DNA from: DATKNA01 sp963755755
GTDB lineage: Bacteria > Actinomycetota > Actinomycetes > Actinomycetales > Kineosporiaceae
Length of the DNA: 64,000 nt
NCBI GenBank assembly: GCA_963755755.1
Contig: CAVWLJ010000010.1
Location: forward strand, 1 to 64,000
Reading direction: 5' to 3'
Part shown: one piece after another, positions 9,239 to 18,001 of the stretch
Layout: every line of letters starts with the position of its first letter
How positions within the stretch are numbered: position 1 is the stretch's first letter
The notes under the pieces: generated by a model
Databases searched by the model: none
The model's input: the letters and a program-made list of their open reading frames with translations, nothing else
Told to the model about the DNA's origin: nothing
Made by a program: the position numbers and the translations under genes

Positions 9239-10296
9239 TGGCCCACCTCTGGCGAGGCGTCATCGAGGAGTACCGCGACCGGCTGCCCGTCGGGCCGCAC
9301 ACGCCGGTCGTCACGCTCGGCGAGGGCGGCACGCCGTTGACGCGCGCGCGCACGCTCTCCGCCCGGACGGGCTGCGACGTCTGGATCAAGTTCGAGGGCG
9401 CGAACCCCACCGGGTCGTTCAAGGACCGCGGCATGACGATGGCGATCTCCAAGGCCGCGGAGGCCGGCGTGAAGGCCGTCATCTGCGCGTCGACCGGCAA
9501 CACGTCCGCGTCCGCCGCCGCCTACGCCACGGCCGCCGGCATGACCTGCGCCGTGCTCGTGCCCGACGGCAAGATCGCGCTGGGCAAGCTCAGCCAGGCG
9601 ATCGCCCACGGCGCCACGCTGCTGCAGGTCGAGGGCAACTTCGACGACTGCCTGACGCTGGCGCGCAAGCTGGCCGAGAGCTACCCCGTCGAGCTGGTCA
9701 ACTCCGTCAACCCGGCCCGGATCGAGGGGCAGAAGACCGCCGCCTTCGAGGTCGTCGACGCCCTCGGCGCCGCCCCCGACGTCCACTGCCTCCCCGTCGG
9801 CAACGCCGGGAACATCACGGCCTACTGGAAGGGCTACGTCGAGTACGGAGAGCGGCGCCCCCGCATGTTCGGCTTCCAGGCCGCCGGGGCCGCTCCGATC
9901 GTGCTCGGCCACCCCGTCGACACCCCCGACACCATCGCCACCGCCATCCGGATCGGCAACCCCGCCTCCTGGCGGCAGGCGATCGCCGCCCGGGACGAGT
10001 CCGGCGGGCTCATCGAGGCCGTGGACGACGACGCGATCCTCGCCGCGCACCGGCTCCTCTCGGCGTCCGAGGGCGTCTTCGTGGAGCCCGCCTCGGCCGC
10101 GAGCGTCGCCGGCCTGCTGGCGGTGCACGCCTCGGGGCGGCTCGAGCCGGGGCAGACCGTCGTCTGCACCGTCACCGGTCACGGGCTCAAGGATCCGCAG
10201 TGGGCGCTGCGCGGCGACGACGGCGGCGAGGTCGTACCGGTGCGGGTTCCGGTGGACGCCGTCAGCGCCGCCCGCGCCCTGGGTCTCGAGGCGTGA
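9238..10296 (+). CDS. thrC: Threonine synthase
   Basis: A PLP enzyme that converts O-phosphohomoserine to threonine, the last step of the pathway. The cofactor lysine is K62 in GSFKDRGM. The phosphate-binding loop is visible as GNAGN, and ASTGNTSASAAAYA is the family's substrate loop. At 352 residues it belongs to the short actinobacterial type without the plant/yeast N-terminal extension. ATG 9238 overlaps the hom stop. The gene ends in a GTGA overlap with thrB, so the three genes are translationally coupled. Nothing is unusual. Confidence 0.96.
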   Translation: MAHLWRGVIEEYRDRLPVGPHTPVVTLGEGGTPLTRARTLSARTGCDVWIKFEGANPTGSFKDRGMTMAISKAAEAGVKAVICASTGNTSASAAAYATAAGMTCAVLVPDGKIALGKLSQAIAHGATLLQVEGNFDDCLTLARKLAESYPVELVNSVNPARIEGQKTAAFEVVDALGAAPDVHCLPVGNAGNITAYWKGYVEYGERRPRMFGFQAAGAAPIVLGHPVDTPDTIATAIRIGNPASWRQAIAARDESGGLIEAVDDDAILAAHRLLSASEGVFVEPASAASVAGLLAVHASGRLEPGQTVVCTVTGHGLKDPQWALRGDDGGEVVPVRVPVDAVSAARALGLEA

Positions 10297-11309
10297 GGTC
10301 TCGCCCCGCCGGCGCCGCGCCGGCGCCACTCGCTGCTGCCGCCGCCGCGCCGGACGCCGTGCGCCTCGGCGTCCCGGTCGCGGTGCGGGTGCCGGCGAGC
10401 AGCGCAAACCTCGGGCCGGGATTCGACAGCATGGGCCTGGCGCTGGCGCTGCACGACGTCGTCACCGTCGAGGCCTTCCCTCCGGACGCCGGGGGGCCGC
10501 ACGCGCAGGTCGAGGTCACCGGCGAGGGCGCCGGAACCGTGCCGCCGGGGGAGCAGCACCTCGTCGTGCGTGCCCTCCGGACCGGTCTGGCCCGTGCAGG
10601 CGTGCCGCAGCCCAGCCTGCGCATGCGCTGCGTCAACGCGATCCCGCACGGCAAGGGCCTCGGCTCCTCGGCGGCCGCCGTCGTCGCCGGGCTCGTGGCC
10701 GCGCGCGGCCTGCTGGCCCGGCCGGAGCTGCTGGACGAGGCCGACGTCTTCGCCCTGGCCACCGCCGCGGAGGGCCACCCGGACAACGCCGCCGCGTCGG
10801 TGTTCGGCGGTTTCGTGCTCTCGTGGGTCGAGGACGCGCCCGGTCACGGTCACCTGCCGGCCGCACGCCACGTCGGCCTGCCCGTCGACCCGCGGGTGCG
10901 CCCCGTCGTCTGCGTCCCCGAGGCCGACCTGCCCACGTCGGCAGCGCGCGCCATGCTGCCCGCCACCGTGCCGCACGCGGACGCCGCCTTCACCGCGGCC
11001 CGCGCCGCGCTGCTCGTGGAGGCCCTGACCAGACGCCCCGACCTGCTCCTCGTCGCGACCGAGGAGCGCCTGCACCAGGCCCAGCGAGGGCCGGCGATGC
11101 CGGCGACCGCCGGGCTGCTGGCGTCGTTGCGTGCACAGGGGGTCGCGGCGGTGGTCTCCGGAGCGGGGCCGAGCGTGCTGGCCCTGTGCACGTCCGAGGA
11201 CCAGGTGGCCCGGGTGGGCGCGGAGGCGGCCGCGCGCCGGGAGCCGTGGTCCGTGCTAACCCCCGAGGTCGACCTGAGGGGAGGATGTCTGCTCGACAGC
11301 GCGATGTGA
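10293..11309 (+). CDS. thrB: Homoserine kinase
   Basis: A GHMP-family kinase that phosphorylates homoserine to the ThrC substrate. The GHMP ATP loop is GLGSSAA (122-128), preceded by PASSANLGPGFDSMG (34-48) and followed by GHPDN near 160. GTG 10293 overlaps the thrC stop by 4 bp. The first 22 residues (Ala/Pro-rich) are not conserved in the family, so initiation might lie a little downstream, but no better start codon with a ribosome binding site is visible. It is 338 residues long. It ends the threonine operon; a 370 bp gap to rho follows. Confidence 0.95.
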   Translation: MRSRPAGAAPAPLAAAAAAPDAVRLGVPVAVRVPASSANLGPGFDSMGLALALHDVVTVEAFPPDAGGPHAQVEVTGEGAGTVPPGEQHLVVRALRTGLARAGVPQPSLRMRCVNAIPHGKGLGSSAAAVVAGLVAARGLLARPELLDEADVFALATAAEGHPDNAAASVFGGFVLSWVEDAPGHGHLPAARHVGLPVDPRVRPVVCVPEADLPTSAARAMLPATVPHADAAFTAARAALLVEALTRRPDLLLVATEERLHQAQRGPAMPATAGLLASLRAQGVAAVVSGAGPSVLALCTSEDQVARVGAEAAARREPWSVLTPEVDLRGGCLLDSAM

Positions 11310-11462
11310 CGCAGCGTCGCCGGTGGGCCGAGTGCGCGCCGGACCGTCACGCTCGGGCACGCAGCGTGGCGGCGTGCGCGACGTGGAGAAGTCGCCCCGG
11401 GCGGGAATGCGCGCTGTCACAAGCACGTTGCGGCGCTGTGCCACCGTCAGCCGGATGTCGTC

Positions 11463-11493
11463 TTGGCGACGCGGTCTTGATGGGTGTTACAGT
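11463..11493 (+). promoter_or_regulatory. rho: Candidate promoter in the rho leader
   Basis: TTGGCG (11463-11468) and TACAGT (11488-11493) with a 19-nt spacer. They would give a 5' leader of about 180 nt before GTG 11682. Long rho leaders are known to carry autoregulation in other bacteria, but no riboswitch-like fold is recognisable here. The rest of the 11310-11681 gap shows nothing else. Confidence 0.3.
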
Positions 11494-11681
11494 GTGTGCG
11501 CAGCCGCAGGCGGGCTCGATCGTCGAGCGCCACCGCCGTTGCCCCCGCCGCGAACCATCGTGATTCTCCCTGTGCGTAGGAACGGTGCTCCAGCGGCAAT
11601 TCACCAGTCCGGGGCCCCTCCGGACCTCGTCCCGCTCGGTCGTGACCTGATCTCCACGATCGGCAAAGGGAAGGATCCTTC

Positions 11682-13716
11682 GTGACCGACACGTCAGAGA
11701 TCGCGCCTGTCGAACCCGCGCCCGTCGCGGGTTCGCGCGCCGTCAACCTCACGTCGCTGCGCCTGCCCGAGTTGCAGGCCGTTGCCGCTCAGCTCGGCAT
11801 CAGCGGCACGGGACGGATGCGCAAGTCCGATCTGGTCGCAGCCATCACGGCGCACCAGAACGGGGGCGCGGGCTCCAGCGCGGCGAACGGCGCCGCGCCC
11901 GCCGCGGCGGACACCGCGGCAACCACGCACCTCCGCGACGCGGAGCCGTCGCCGGGCCGGGGCACCTGCCGGGCCACCGACCCCCCGTGACACCGACGAG
12001 CCCCAGCAGGCCCTGCCGCTCGACGGCGGCGCCGCCGAGCAGTTCCCCGAGCAGTCGTCCGGCCGGCCCGCGCAGCAGCAGACCGCCGGCGCGTTGTCCG
12101 AGCCGGTCGACGGGACCGAGCGGACGGACCGCACCGAGCGCGCCGAGCGCGCCGACCACACCGACCGGGGTGACCGGGACGGATCGCGTCGCGAGCGCCG
12201 CCAGCGAGACGGACAGCGCGACGGGCAGCGCGACGGGCAGCAGGTCCGCGAGCAGCGCGACGGGCAGCAGGTCCGCGAGCAGCGCGACGGGCAGCAGAGC
12301 GGCGAGCAGAACGGCCGCGCCCCTGCGCCCGCCGAGCAGAACGGCCGTGCCCAGCAGACCGGCCCGCAGACCGGCCAGCAGACCGGCGAGCAGAACGGCC
12401 GCCAGCAGTACCGGGACGACGAGGACGACGACGGCGACGGTCGCGGCCGGCGCAGGCGTGGCCGGTACCGCGACCGCAAGCGCCGCGGCCGCGACGGCGC
12501 CCCCACCACCGGCGGCACCGGCACCGGCATCGCCGCCGACGAGCCGGAGATCACCGAGGACGACGTGCTCGTCCCGGTCGCCGGCATCCTCGACGTCCTC
12601 GACAACTACGCGTTCGTGCGGACCTCCGGGTACCTGCCCGGCCCGAACGACGTCTACGTCTCGCTCGGCCAGGTCAAGCGCTACGGCCTGCGCAAGGGCG
12701 ACGCCGTCGTCGGCGCGGTCCGCGCCCAGCGCGAGGGCGAGTCGCAGCAGCGGCAGCAGAAGTTCAACGCCCTCGTCCGCCTCGACACGATCAACGGCGC
12801 CTCGCCGGACGACGCCCGGGGCCGGCCGGAGTTCGGCAAGCTGACGCCGCTCTACCCGCAGGAGCGGCTGCGCCTGGAGACCGAGGCGAACTCGGTGTCC
12901 AACCGGCTCATCGACCTCGTCGCGCCGATCGGCAAGGGCCAGCGCGGGCTCATCGTCTCGCCGCCGAAGGCCGGCAAGACCCTGATCCTGCAGGCGATCG
13001 CCAACGCGATCACGCGCAACAACCCCGAGTGCCACCTCATGGTCGTCCTCGTCGACGAGCGGCCCGAAGAGGTCACCGACATGCAGCGCACGGTCAAGGG
13101 TGAGGTCATCGCCTCGACCTTCGACCGGCCGGCGGACGACCACACCACGGTCGCCGAGCTCGCGATCGAGCGGGCCAAGCGCCTGGTCGAGCTCGGGCAC
13201 GACGTCGTCGTGCTGCTCGACTCCATCACCCGCCTGGGCCGCGCCTACAACCTCGCCGCGCCGGCGAGCGGCCGGATCCTCTCCGGCGGTGTGGACTCCA
13301 GCGCCCTGTACCCGCCGAAGCGGTTCTTCGGGGCAGCCCGGAACATCGAGAACGGCGGCTCCCTGACGATCCTCGCCACGGCGCTCGTCGAGACCGGCTC
13401 GAAGATGGACGAGGTCATCTTCGAGGAGTTCAAGGGCACCGGGAACATGGAGCTGCGCCTCTCGCGCCAGCTGGCCGACAAGCGCATCTTCCCCGCCATC
13501 GACGTCAACGCCTCCGGCACCCGGCGTGAGGAGATCCTCATGTCGAAGGAGGAGCTCAACATCGTCTGGAAGCTGCGCCGTGTCATGGGCGCGCTCGAGC
13601 CGCAGCAGGCCATCGAGCTGCTGCTCGACCGGGTGAAGCAGCACCGCAGCAACCTCGAGTTCCTCATGCAGGTGCAGAAGACGACGCCGGTCCCGGGGCG
13701 CGGCGACGACGACTGA
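11682..13716 (+). CDS. rho: Transcription termination factor Rho (one frameshift in this sequence)
   Basis: A hexameric RNA helicase that terminates transcription. GTG 11682 follows AAGGA (11671-11675). The N-terminal Rho-N helices (LRLPELQAVAAQLGISG) are in one frame, which reaches a stop at 11990. The rest, from about DTDEPQQALPL, is in the +1 frame and runs to 13716, so an extra or missing base lies between about 11920 and 11985. The catalytic core is complete: the OSB domain DNYAFVRTSGYLPGPNDVYV, Walker A PPKAGKT, the Q-loop region and LDSITRLGRAYN. Between Rho-N and OSB is a roughly 190-residue Arg/Asp/Gln/Gly-rich insert of the kind actinobacterial Rho proteins carry. Because the core is intact and rho is single copy, I read the break as a probable sequencing error, not loss. 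Confidence 0.9.
12226..12297 (+). repeat. 27-bp tandem repeat in the rho insert (2.7 copies)
   Basis: Identical 27-nt units at 12226-12252 and 12253-12279, then a partial copy to 12297. Each encodes QRDGQQVRE. Shorter degenerate RDGQ units precede it. The repeat lies in the disordered RNA-binding insert of Rho and could vary in length between strains. Confidence 0.85.
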
Positions 13717-13736
13717 CCAGCGTCAGCACGGGGTGC

Positions 13737-13760
13737 GGGACGCCGGGAATCCGGCGTCCC
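13737..13760 (+). terminator. Perfect 10-bp hairpin between rho and rpmE
   Basis: GGGACGCCGG, loop GAAT, CCGGCGTCCC. It starts 20 nt after the rho stop; no T-run follows. It probably terminates or stabilises the rho transcript. Confidence 0.65.
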
Positions 13761-13863
13761 GGACCCGCGTTGAGGCGTCTGGCACACTGAAGCAGGTTCC
13801 GGTTCACGTGCGCCCCAGCGGGGGCGGCACGACCCGGCGACCTCGAGCCCAAGGAGTGAACCA

Positions 13864-14085
13864 GTGAAGAACGGCATCCACCCGGAGTACGTGGAGACCA
13901 CGGTGACCTGCACCTGTGGCAACACCTTCACGACCCACAGCACCGCCAAGAGCGGCGCGATCCACGCCGACGTCTGCAGCAACTGCCACCCGTTCTACAC
14001 GGGCAAGCAGAAGATCCTCGACACCGGCGGCCGCGTGGCGCGCTTCCAGCAGCGCTACGGCAAGCGCACGACGACCGGCAAGTAA
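13864..14085 (+). CDS. rpmE: 50S ribosomal protein L31 (zinc-binding form)
   Basis: A 73-residue large-subunit protein at the central protuberance. The zinc-binding cysteines are present (TCTCGNTF and DVCSNCHPFYTGK), so this is the C+ form; the zinc-free paralogue normally appears under zinc starvation. GTG 13864 has AAGGAG about 9 nt upstream. The gene sits alone between two strong hairpins (13737-13760 and 14095-14128), so it probably has its own promoter in the roughly 100 bp before it. GGCACACTGA near 13783-13792 is a candidate. The order rho-rpmE-prfA is conserved in actinobacteria. Confidence 0.97.
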   Translation: MKNGIHPEYVETTVTCTCGNTFTTHSTAKSGAIHADVCSNCHPFYTGKQKILDTGGRVARFQQRYGKRTTTGK

Positions 14086-14094
14086 TCCATCGTG

Positions 14095-14136
14095 GCGACC
14101 GCCGGGACCTTCGGGTCCCGGCGGTCGCGTTCGTTT
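14095..14136 (+). terminator. Strong terminator after rpmE
   Basis: A perfect 15-bp stem, GCGACCGCCGGGACC, with a TTCG tetraloop and its complement, followed by GTTCGTTTT. It is the most canonical terminator in the window. Confidence 0.9.
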
Positions 14137-14159
14137 TCCGGGGCCGAAGGGCGGTGACC

Positions 14160-15284
14160 ATGAGCGCGGACGTCGACGCCGGGCTGCTCGACGCCGTCCG
14201 GCCGCTGCTCGCCGAGCACGCCGAGCTCGAACGCGCCCTCGCCGACCCCGACCTGCACGCCGACGCCGCCCGCGCCCGCACCATCGGACGCCGGTACGCC
14301 GAGCTGGCCCAGGTGGTGGAGGCGCACCGGGAGCTCCTGGCCGCCGCCGGGGACGCCGCGACCGCGCGCGAGCTCGCCGCCGACGACTCCGAGTTCGCGG
14401 CCGAGCTGCCCGCCCTCGAGGAGACGCACGAGCGTGCCCGCGACCGGCTGCGCCGCCTCCTCGTGCCGCGCGACCCGGACGACGACCGCGACGTGATCCT
14501 CGAGATCAAGGCGGGGGAGGGCGGCGAGGAGTCGGCGCTGTTCGCCGCCGACCTGCTGCGCATGTACCTGCGCTACGCCGAGCGGCAGGGCTGGCGGACC
14601 GAGGTGCTCGACCGGACCGAGAGCGACCTCGGCGGCTTCAAGGACGTCGCCGTCGCCGTCAAGTCCCGCGGCACCCCGGCGCCCGGGGAGGGCGTGTACG
14701 CACGGCTGAAGTTCGAGGGCGGCGTCCACCGCGTGCAGCGCGTGCCGGTCACCGAATCGCAGGGCCGCATCCACACCAGCGCCGCCGGCGTGCTCGTGCT
14801 GCCGGAGGTCGAGGACGTCGAGGTCGAGATCCACCCCGACGAGCTGCGGATCGACGTCTTCCGGTCCTCCGGCCCCGGCGGGCAGAGCGTCAACACCACC
14901 GACTCCGCCGTCCGCATCACGCACCTGCCCACCGGCATCGTCGTCAGCTGCCAGAACGAGAAGTCGCAGCTGCAGAACAAGGAGCAGGCGCTGCGGATCC
15001 TGCGTGCGAGGCTGCACGCGATCGCCGTCGAGGAGGCGCACGCCGCGGCCGCGCAGACCCGGCGTTCCCAGGTGCGCACCGTCGACCGCAGCGAGCGGAT
15101 CCGGACCTACAACTACCCGGAGAACCGGATCGCCGACCACCGCACCGGCTACAAGGCGTACAACCTCGACCAGGTGCTCGACGGGGACCTCGAACCCGTC
15201 GTCCAGTCCGCACTGCAGGCCGACGAGGCGGCGCGCCTCGCGGACGCCGAGGCCGCCGGCGCGCTGACCCGCCAGGCGGGCTGA
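14160..15284 (+). CDS. prfA: Peptide chain release factor 1
   Basis: Recognises UAA and UAG stops and triggers peptide release. It carries the GGQ catalytic motif in SSGPGGQSVNTTDS; Gln is the residue methylated by PrmC, encoded next door. The N-terminal helical domain and codon-recognition region are complete. ATG 14160 is chosen over GTG 14154 because AAGG (14147-14150) is 9 nt from the ATG but only 3 from the GTG; the product is then 374 residues. The next gene begins directly after the stop. Confidence 0.96.
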   Translation: MSADVDAGLLDAVRPLLAEHAELERALADPDLHADAARARTIGRRYAELAQVVEAHRELLAAAGDAATARELAADDSEFAAELPALEETHERARDRLRRLLVPRDPDDDRDVILEIKAGEGGEESALFAADLLRMYLRYAERQGWRTEVLDRTESDLGGFKDVAVAVKSRGTPAPGEGVYARLKFEGGVHRVQRVPVTESQGRIHTSAAGVLVLPEVEDVEVEIHPDELRIDVFRSSGPGGQSVNTTDSAVRITHLPTGIVVSCQNEKSQLQNKEQALRILRARLHAIAVEEAHAAAAQTRRSQVRTVDRSERIRTYNYPENRIADHRTGYKAYNLDQVLDGDLEPVVQSALQADEAARLADAEAAGALTRQAG

Positions 15285-16178
15285 GTGCCGCGCGCGGTGT
15301 CGATCGCCGTGCTCCTGCGTGACGCGCGGGTGCGGCTCGCGACGGCGTCGGTCCCGAGCCCGGTGACCGACGCCGAGCTGCTCGCTGCGTACGTGTTCGG
15401 ACTCTCCCGCGGCGAGCTGGCCGGCGCCGTCGTGCGCGGCGACGACGCCGACCCGGAACGGGCGCTGCGCTTCCGCGAGCTGGTCGCGGAGCGCGCCGGG
15501 CGCGTTCCGCTGCAGCACCTCATCGGCACCGCGCCTTTCCGCACCGTCGAGCTCGCCGTCGGCCCCGGCGTCTTCGTGCCCCGGCCGGAGACGGAGGTCG
15601 TCGCCGGGCTGGCGATCGACGAGGCCCAGCGGCTCGACCACCCCCTCGTGGTCGACCTGTGCACCGGCTCCGGTGCCCTCGCGATCGCCCTGGCCGTCGA
15701 GGTGCCCGCCGCTCGCGTCGTCGCCGTCGAGCAGGACCCGCTCGCGCTGGCGTGGGCCCGGCGCAACGTCGACGCCCTGGCCCCCGCGGTCGACCTGCGC
15801 GCCGGGGACGCGGTGGGCGCCGACGTGGGTGTTGCCGCGGACCTGGCGGGCGCGGTGGACGTCGTGGTCTCCAACCCGCCGTACATCCCGGACGGCGCCC
15901 GCCCGGTCGACCCCGAGGTGGCCGAGCACGATCCGCCGATCGCCCTCTACGGCGGCGGGACGGACGGGCTCGACGTGCCGCGCGGTGTCATCGCCGCCGC
16001 GGCGGGCCTGCTGCGGCCCGGCGGCCTGCTCGTGATGGAGCACGGCGACGCGCAGGGGGCATCGGCGCAACGGCTGGTCGGCGGTCCGGCGTGGCACGAC
16101 GTCCGGACGGCCGAGGACCTGACCGGCCGACCGCGGGCTCTGCTGGCCCGGCGCGGGTGCCAGACTGATCCCCCGTGA
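15285..16178 (+). CDS. prmC: Release factor glutamine N5-methyltransferase
   Basis: A SAM-dependent enzyme that methylates the GGQ glutamine of release factors. The N-terminal helical domain is followed by the SAM-binding segment VVDLCTGSGALAIALA and the catalytic NPPY motif (SNPPYIPDGARPV). It is 297 residues, normal for the family. GTG 15285 starts directly after the prfA stop, and the 3' end overlaps sua5 by 4 bp. Pairing prfA with its modifying enzyme is the standard arrangement. Confidence 0.95.
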   Translation: MPRAVSIAVLLRDARVRLATASVPSPVTDAELLAAYVFGLSRGELAGAVVRGDDADPERALRFRELVAERAGRVPLQHLIGTAPFRTVELAVGPGVFVPRPETEVVAGLAIDEAQRLDHPLVVDLCTGSGALAIALAVEVPAARVVAVEQDPLALAWARRNVDALAPAVDLRAGDAVGADVGVAADLAGAVDVVVSNPPYIPDGARPVDPEVAEHDPPIALYGGGTDGLDVPRGVIAAAAGLLRPGGLLVMEHGDAQGASAQRLVGGPAWHDVRTAEDLTGRPRALLARRGCQTDPP

Positions 16179-16834
16179 GCTACCCCTTCGACTGCGCCGA
16201 CCCCGCCGGGCGCAGGCGAGGACTCGAGGCCGCGGTCTCCGCCGTCGGCCTCGAGCAGCTCGTCGTCCTGCCCGTCGAGAGCGCCTATGGCCTGGCCTGC
16301 GACGCCTTCTCCCTCGCAGCGGTCGCCGACCTGCTCGACTTCAAGGGTGACCCCGCGCGGCGCCCGCCCGCCGTCCTGGTGCCGAACGTGCGGACGATCG
16401 ACGGCCTGGCGACGGACGTGCCGGAGGCCGCCCGCTCCCTGGCGCAGGCGTTCTGGCCCGGGCTGCTGACGCTGGTCTGCCGGCAGCAGCCGACGCTGCA
16501 CTGGGACCTCGGCGACAATCGGGGGAGCGTGTCGCTGCGCATGCCCGTGCACCCGCTGGCGCTGGAGCTCCTCACCCAGACGGGGCCGCTCGCGCTGACG
16601 ACGGCGGCCCCGGTGGGCACCGCCCCGCCGAAGGACTGCTGGAAGGCGTTCGAGCTGGTCGGGGACGTCGCAGACGTCTACCTGGACGCGGGGGAGGCGC
16701 CCTGGACGGCGACGTCCACGGTCGTCGACGCCCGCGGCGAGATCCCCCGCGTGGTCCGGCTCGGCGCGGTGACCGTCGAGGAGCTGCGCTCCGTCGTCCC
16801 CGACGTCCTCGTGCCGGAGGTGTCCGGGTCGTGA
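16175..16834 (+). CDS. L-threonylcarbamoyladenylate synthase (Sua5/YrdC family)
   Basis: Makes threonylcarbamoyl-AMP for the t6A37 modification of ANN-decoding tRNAs. The YrdC-type domain is visible as VVLPVESAYGLACDAFS and FKGDPARRPPAVLVPN, with the pocket ending GSVSLRMPVH. At 219 residues it lacks the C-terminal Sua5 extension, so it is a YrdC-length protein. Family members usually have K-R-p-x-x-k in the substrate loop, and here it is GDPARRPPAVLV. GTG 16175 overlaps prmC by 4 bp, and CAGACT lies 8 nt upstream of the start. It overlaps wecA by 4 bp. Location matches M. tuberculosis Rv1301. Confidence 0.92.
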   Translation: MSYPFDCADPAGRRRGLEAAVSAVGLEQLVVLPVESAYGLACDAFSLAAVADLLDFKGDPARRPPAVLVPNVRTIDGLATDVPEAARSLAQAFWPGLLTLVCRQQPTLHWDLGDNRGSVSLRMPVHPLALELLTQTGPLALTTAAPVGTAPPKDCWKAFELVGDVADVYLDAGEAPWTATSTVVDARGEIPRVVRLGAVTVEELRSVVPDVLVPEVSGS

Positions 16835-17934
16835 GGGCCTACCTCTACCTGGTGCTCGTCGCCGCCGCGGTCACCTACGTGACGACGCCGCTGATCCGCC
16901 GGATCGCGCGGCGGATCGGCGCCATCACGCCGGTGCGCGACCGCGACGTGCACGCGGTGCCCATCCCGCGCATGGGCGGTGCGGCGATGTTCCTCGGCTT
17001 CGCGGTCGCGATCCTCACCGCCAGCAGGATGTCGTTCCTCTCCGGGAAGTTCGAGGGCGGCCAGCCGTGGGGGGTGCTCATCGGCGCCTTCACCGTCTGC
17101 CTGCTCGGCATCGCCGACGACGTGTGGCAGCTCGACGCGGTCACCAAGCTCGCGGGCCAGGCGATCGCCGCCGGCCTCATGGCCTGGAAGGGCGTGCAGC
17201 TCGTCTCGGTGCCGGTCCTCGGTGTCACGATCTTCTCCACCGGCGTGCTCGTCCTGCTCACCGTCGTCATCGTGCTCGTCACGATCAACGCGGTGAACTT
17301 CGTCGACGGGCTGGACGGGCTGGCGGCGGGTGTCGTCGGCATCGCGGCCACCGCGTTCTTCGTCTACTCCTACCTGCTGACGACCCAGACGGATGCGCAG
17401 GACTACTCCTCGGTGGCGTCGATGGTGACGGCGTCCCTGGTCGGCTGCTGCCTGGGCTTCCTGCCGCACAACTTCAACCCGGCACGGATCTTCATGGGCG
17501 ACACCGGCTCGATGCTCATCGGCCTGCTCATGGCGTCGGCGACGATCGAGATCACCGGTCAGGTCGACCCCGGTGTCTCGACCGCGCAGATCGCGCCGGC
17601 GTTCTTCCCGCTCGTGCTCCCGCTCGCGGTGCTCGCGCTGCCGTTCGTCGACCTCGCGTTGGCCGTCGTCCGGCGCACCCGGCAGGGGAAGATGTTCTGG
17701 CAGCCCGACAAGATGCACCTGCACCACCGGATGCTCCAGCTCGGGCACAGCCACGCCAGCGCCGTGCTCATCCTCTACGTCTGGACCGCGACGTTCGCCT
17801 TCGGCGTCGCGCTCATGGCGTTCGTGCCGCTCTCGTACGGCCTGCTCGCGGGGACCCTCGCGGTGGCCGTCGCCGCGGCGCTCACCTTCGGACCGCTGCG
17901 CCGGCCGCGCTCGTCCAGCAGGCACGCCCAATGA
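16831..17934 (+). CDS. wecA: Polyprenyl-phosphate GlcNAc-1-phosphate transferase
   Basis: An integral membrane enzyme that transfers GlcNAc-1-phosphate from UDP-GlcNAc to decaprenyl phosphate, starting cell-envelope linker synthesis (arabinogalactan in mycobacteria, Rv1302). About 11 membrane helices are visible over 367 residues. Family motifs are present: DDVWQLD, VNFVDGLDGLAAG, NPARIFMGDTGSM and HLHHRMLQLGHSH. The DD and DG acidic residues bind magnesium and substrate. The GTG start overlaps sua5 by 4 bp. The following intergenic region holds the putative CRP-type site of the atp operon. Confidence 0.93.
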   Translation: MRAYLYLVLVAAAVTYVTTPLIRRIARRIGAITPVRDRDVHAVPIPRMGGAAMFLGFAVAILTASRMSFLSGKFEGGQPWGVLIGAFTVCLLGIADDVWQLDAVTKLAGQAIAAGLMAWKGVQLVSVPVLGVTIFSTGVLVLLTVVIVLVTINAVNFVDGLDGLAAGVVGIAATAFFVYSYLLTTQTDAQDYSSVASMVTASLVGCCLGFLPHNFNPARIFMGDTGSMLIGLLMASATIEITGQVDPGVSTAQIAPAFFPLVLPLAVLALPFVDLALAVVRRTRQGKMFWQPDKMHLHHRMLQLGHSHASAVLILYVWTATFAFGVALMAFVPLSYGLLAGTLAVAVAAALTFGPLRRPRSSSRHAQ

Positions 17935-17960
17935 GGACGTCCTGGGCGTGCGAACGAGTT

Positions 17961-17976
17961 TGTGACAGGATTCACA
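17961..17976. promoter_or_regulatory. CRP/GlxR-type operator TGTGACAGGATTCACA
   Basis: A perfect TGTGA-N6-TCACA dyad, the consensus of cAMP-receptor-family regulators (Crp, GlxR, Rv3676). It lies 25 bp before the first gene of the atp operon. The dyad extends outwards to CGAGTTTGTGA / TCACAAGCTCG with a single T:G mismatch. GlxR is known to bind upstream of the atp operon in Corynebacterium glutamicum. As RNA it could also fold into an 11-bp hairpin, so a short terminator for wecA is the alternative reading. Confidence 0.6.
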
Positions 17977-18001
17977 AGCTCGCGTCGGACGGAGGAGGCG
18001 C

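Noticed and set aside
11310..11681. A possible riboswitch in the rho leader.
   Set aside because: No known aptamer core was recognisable; only a candidate promoter could be supported.
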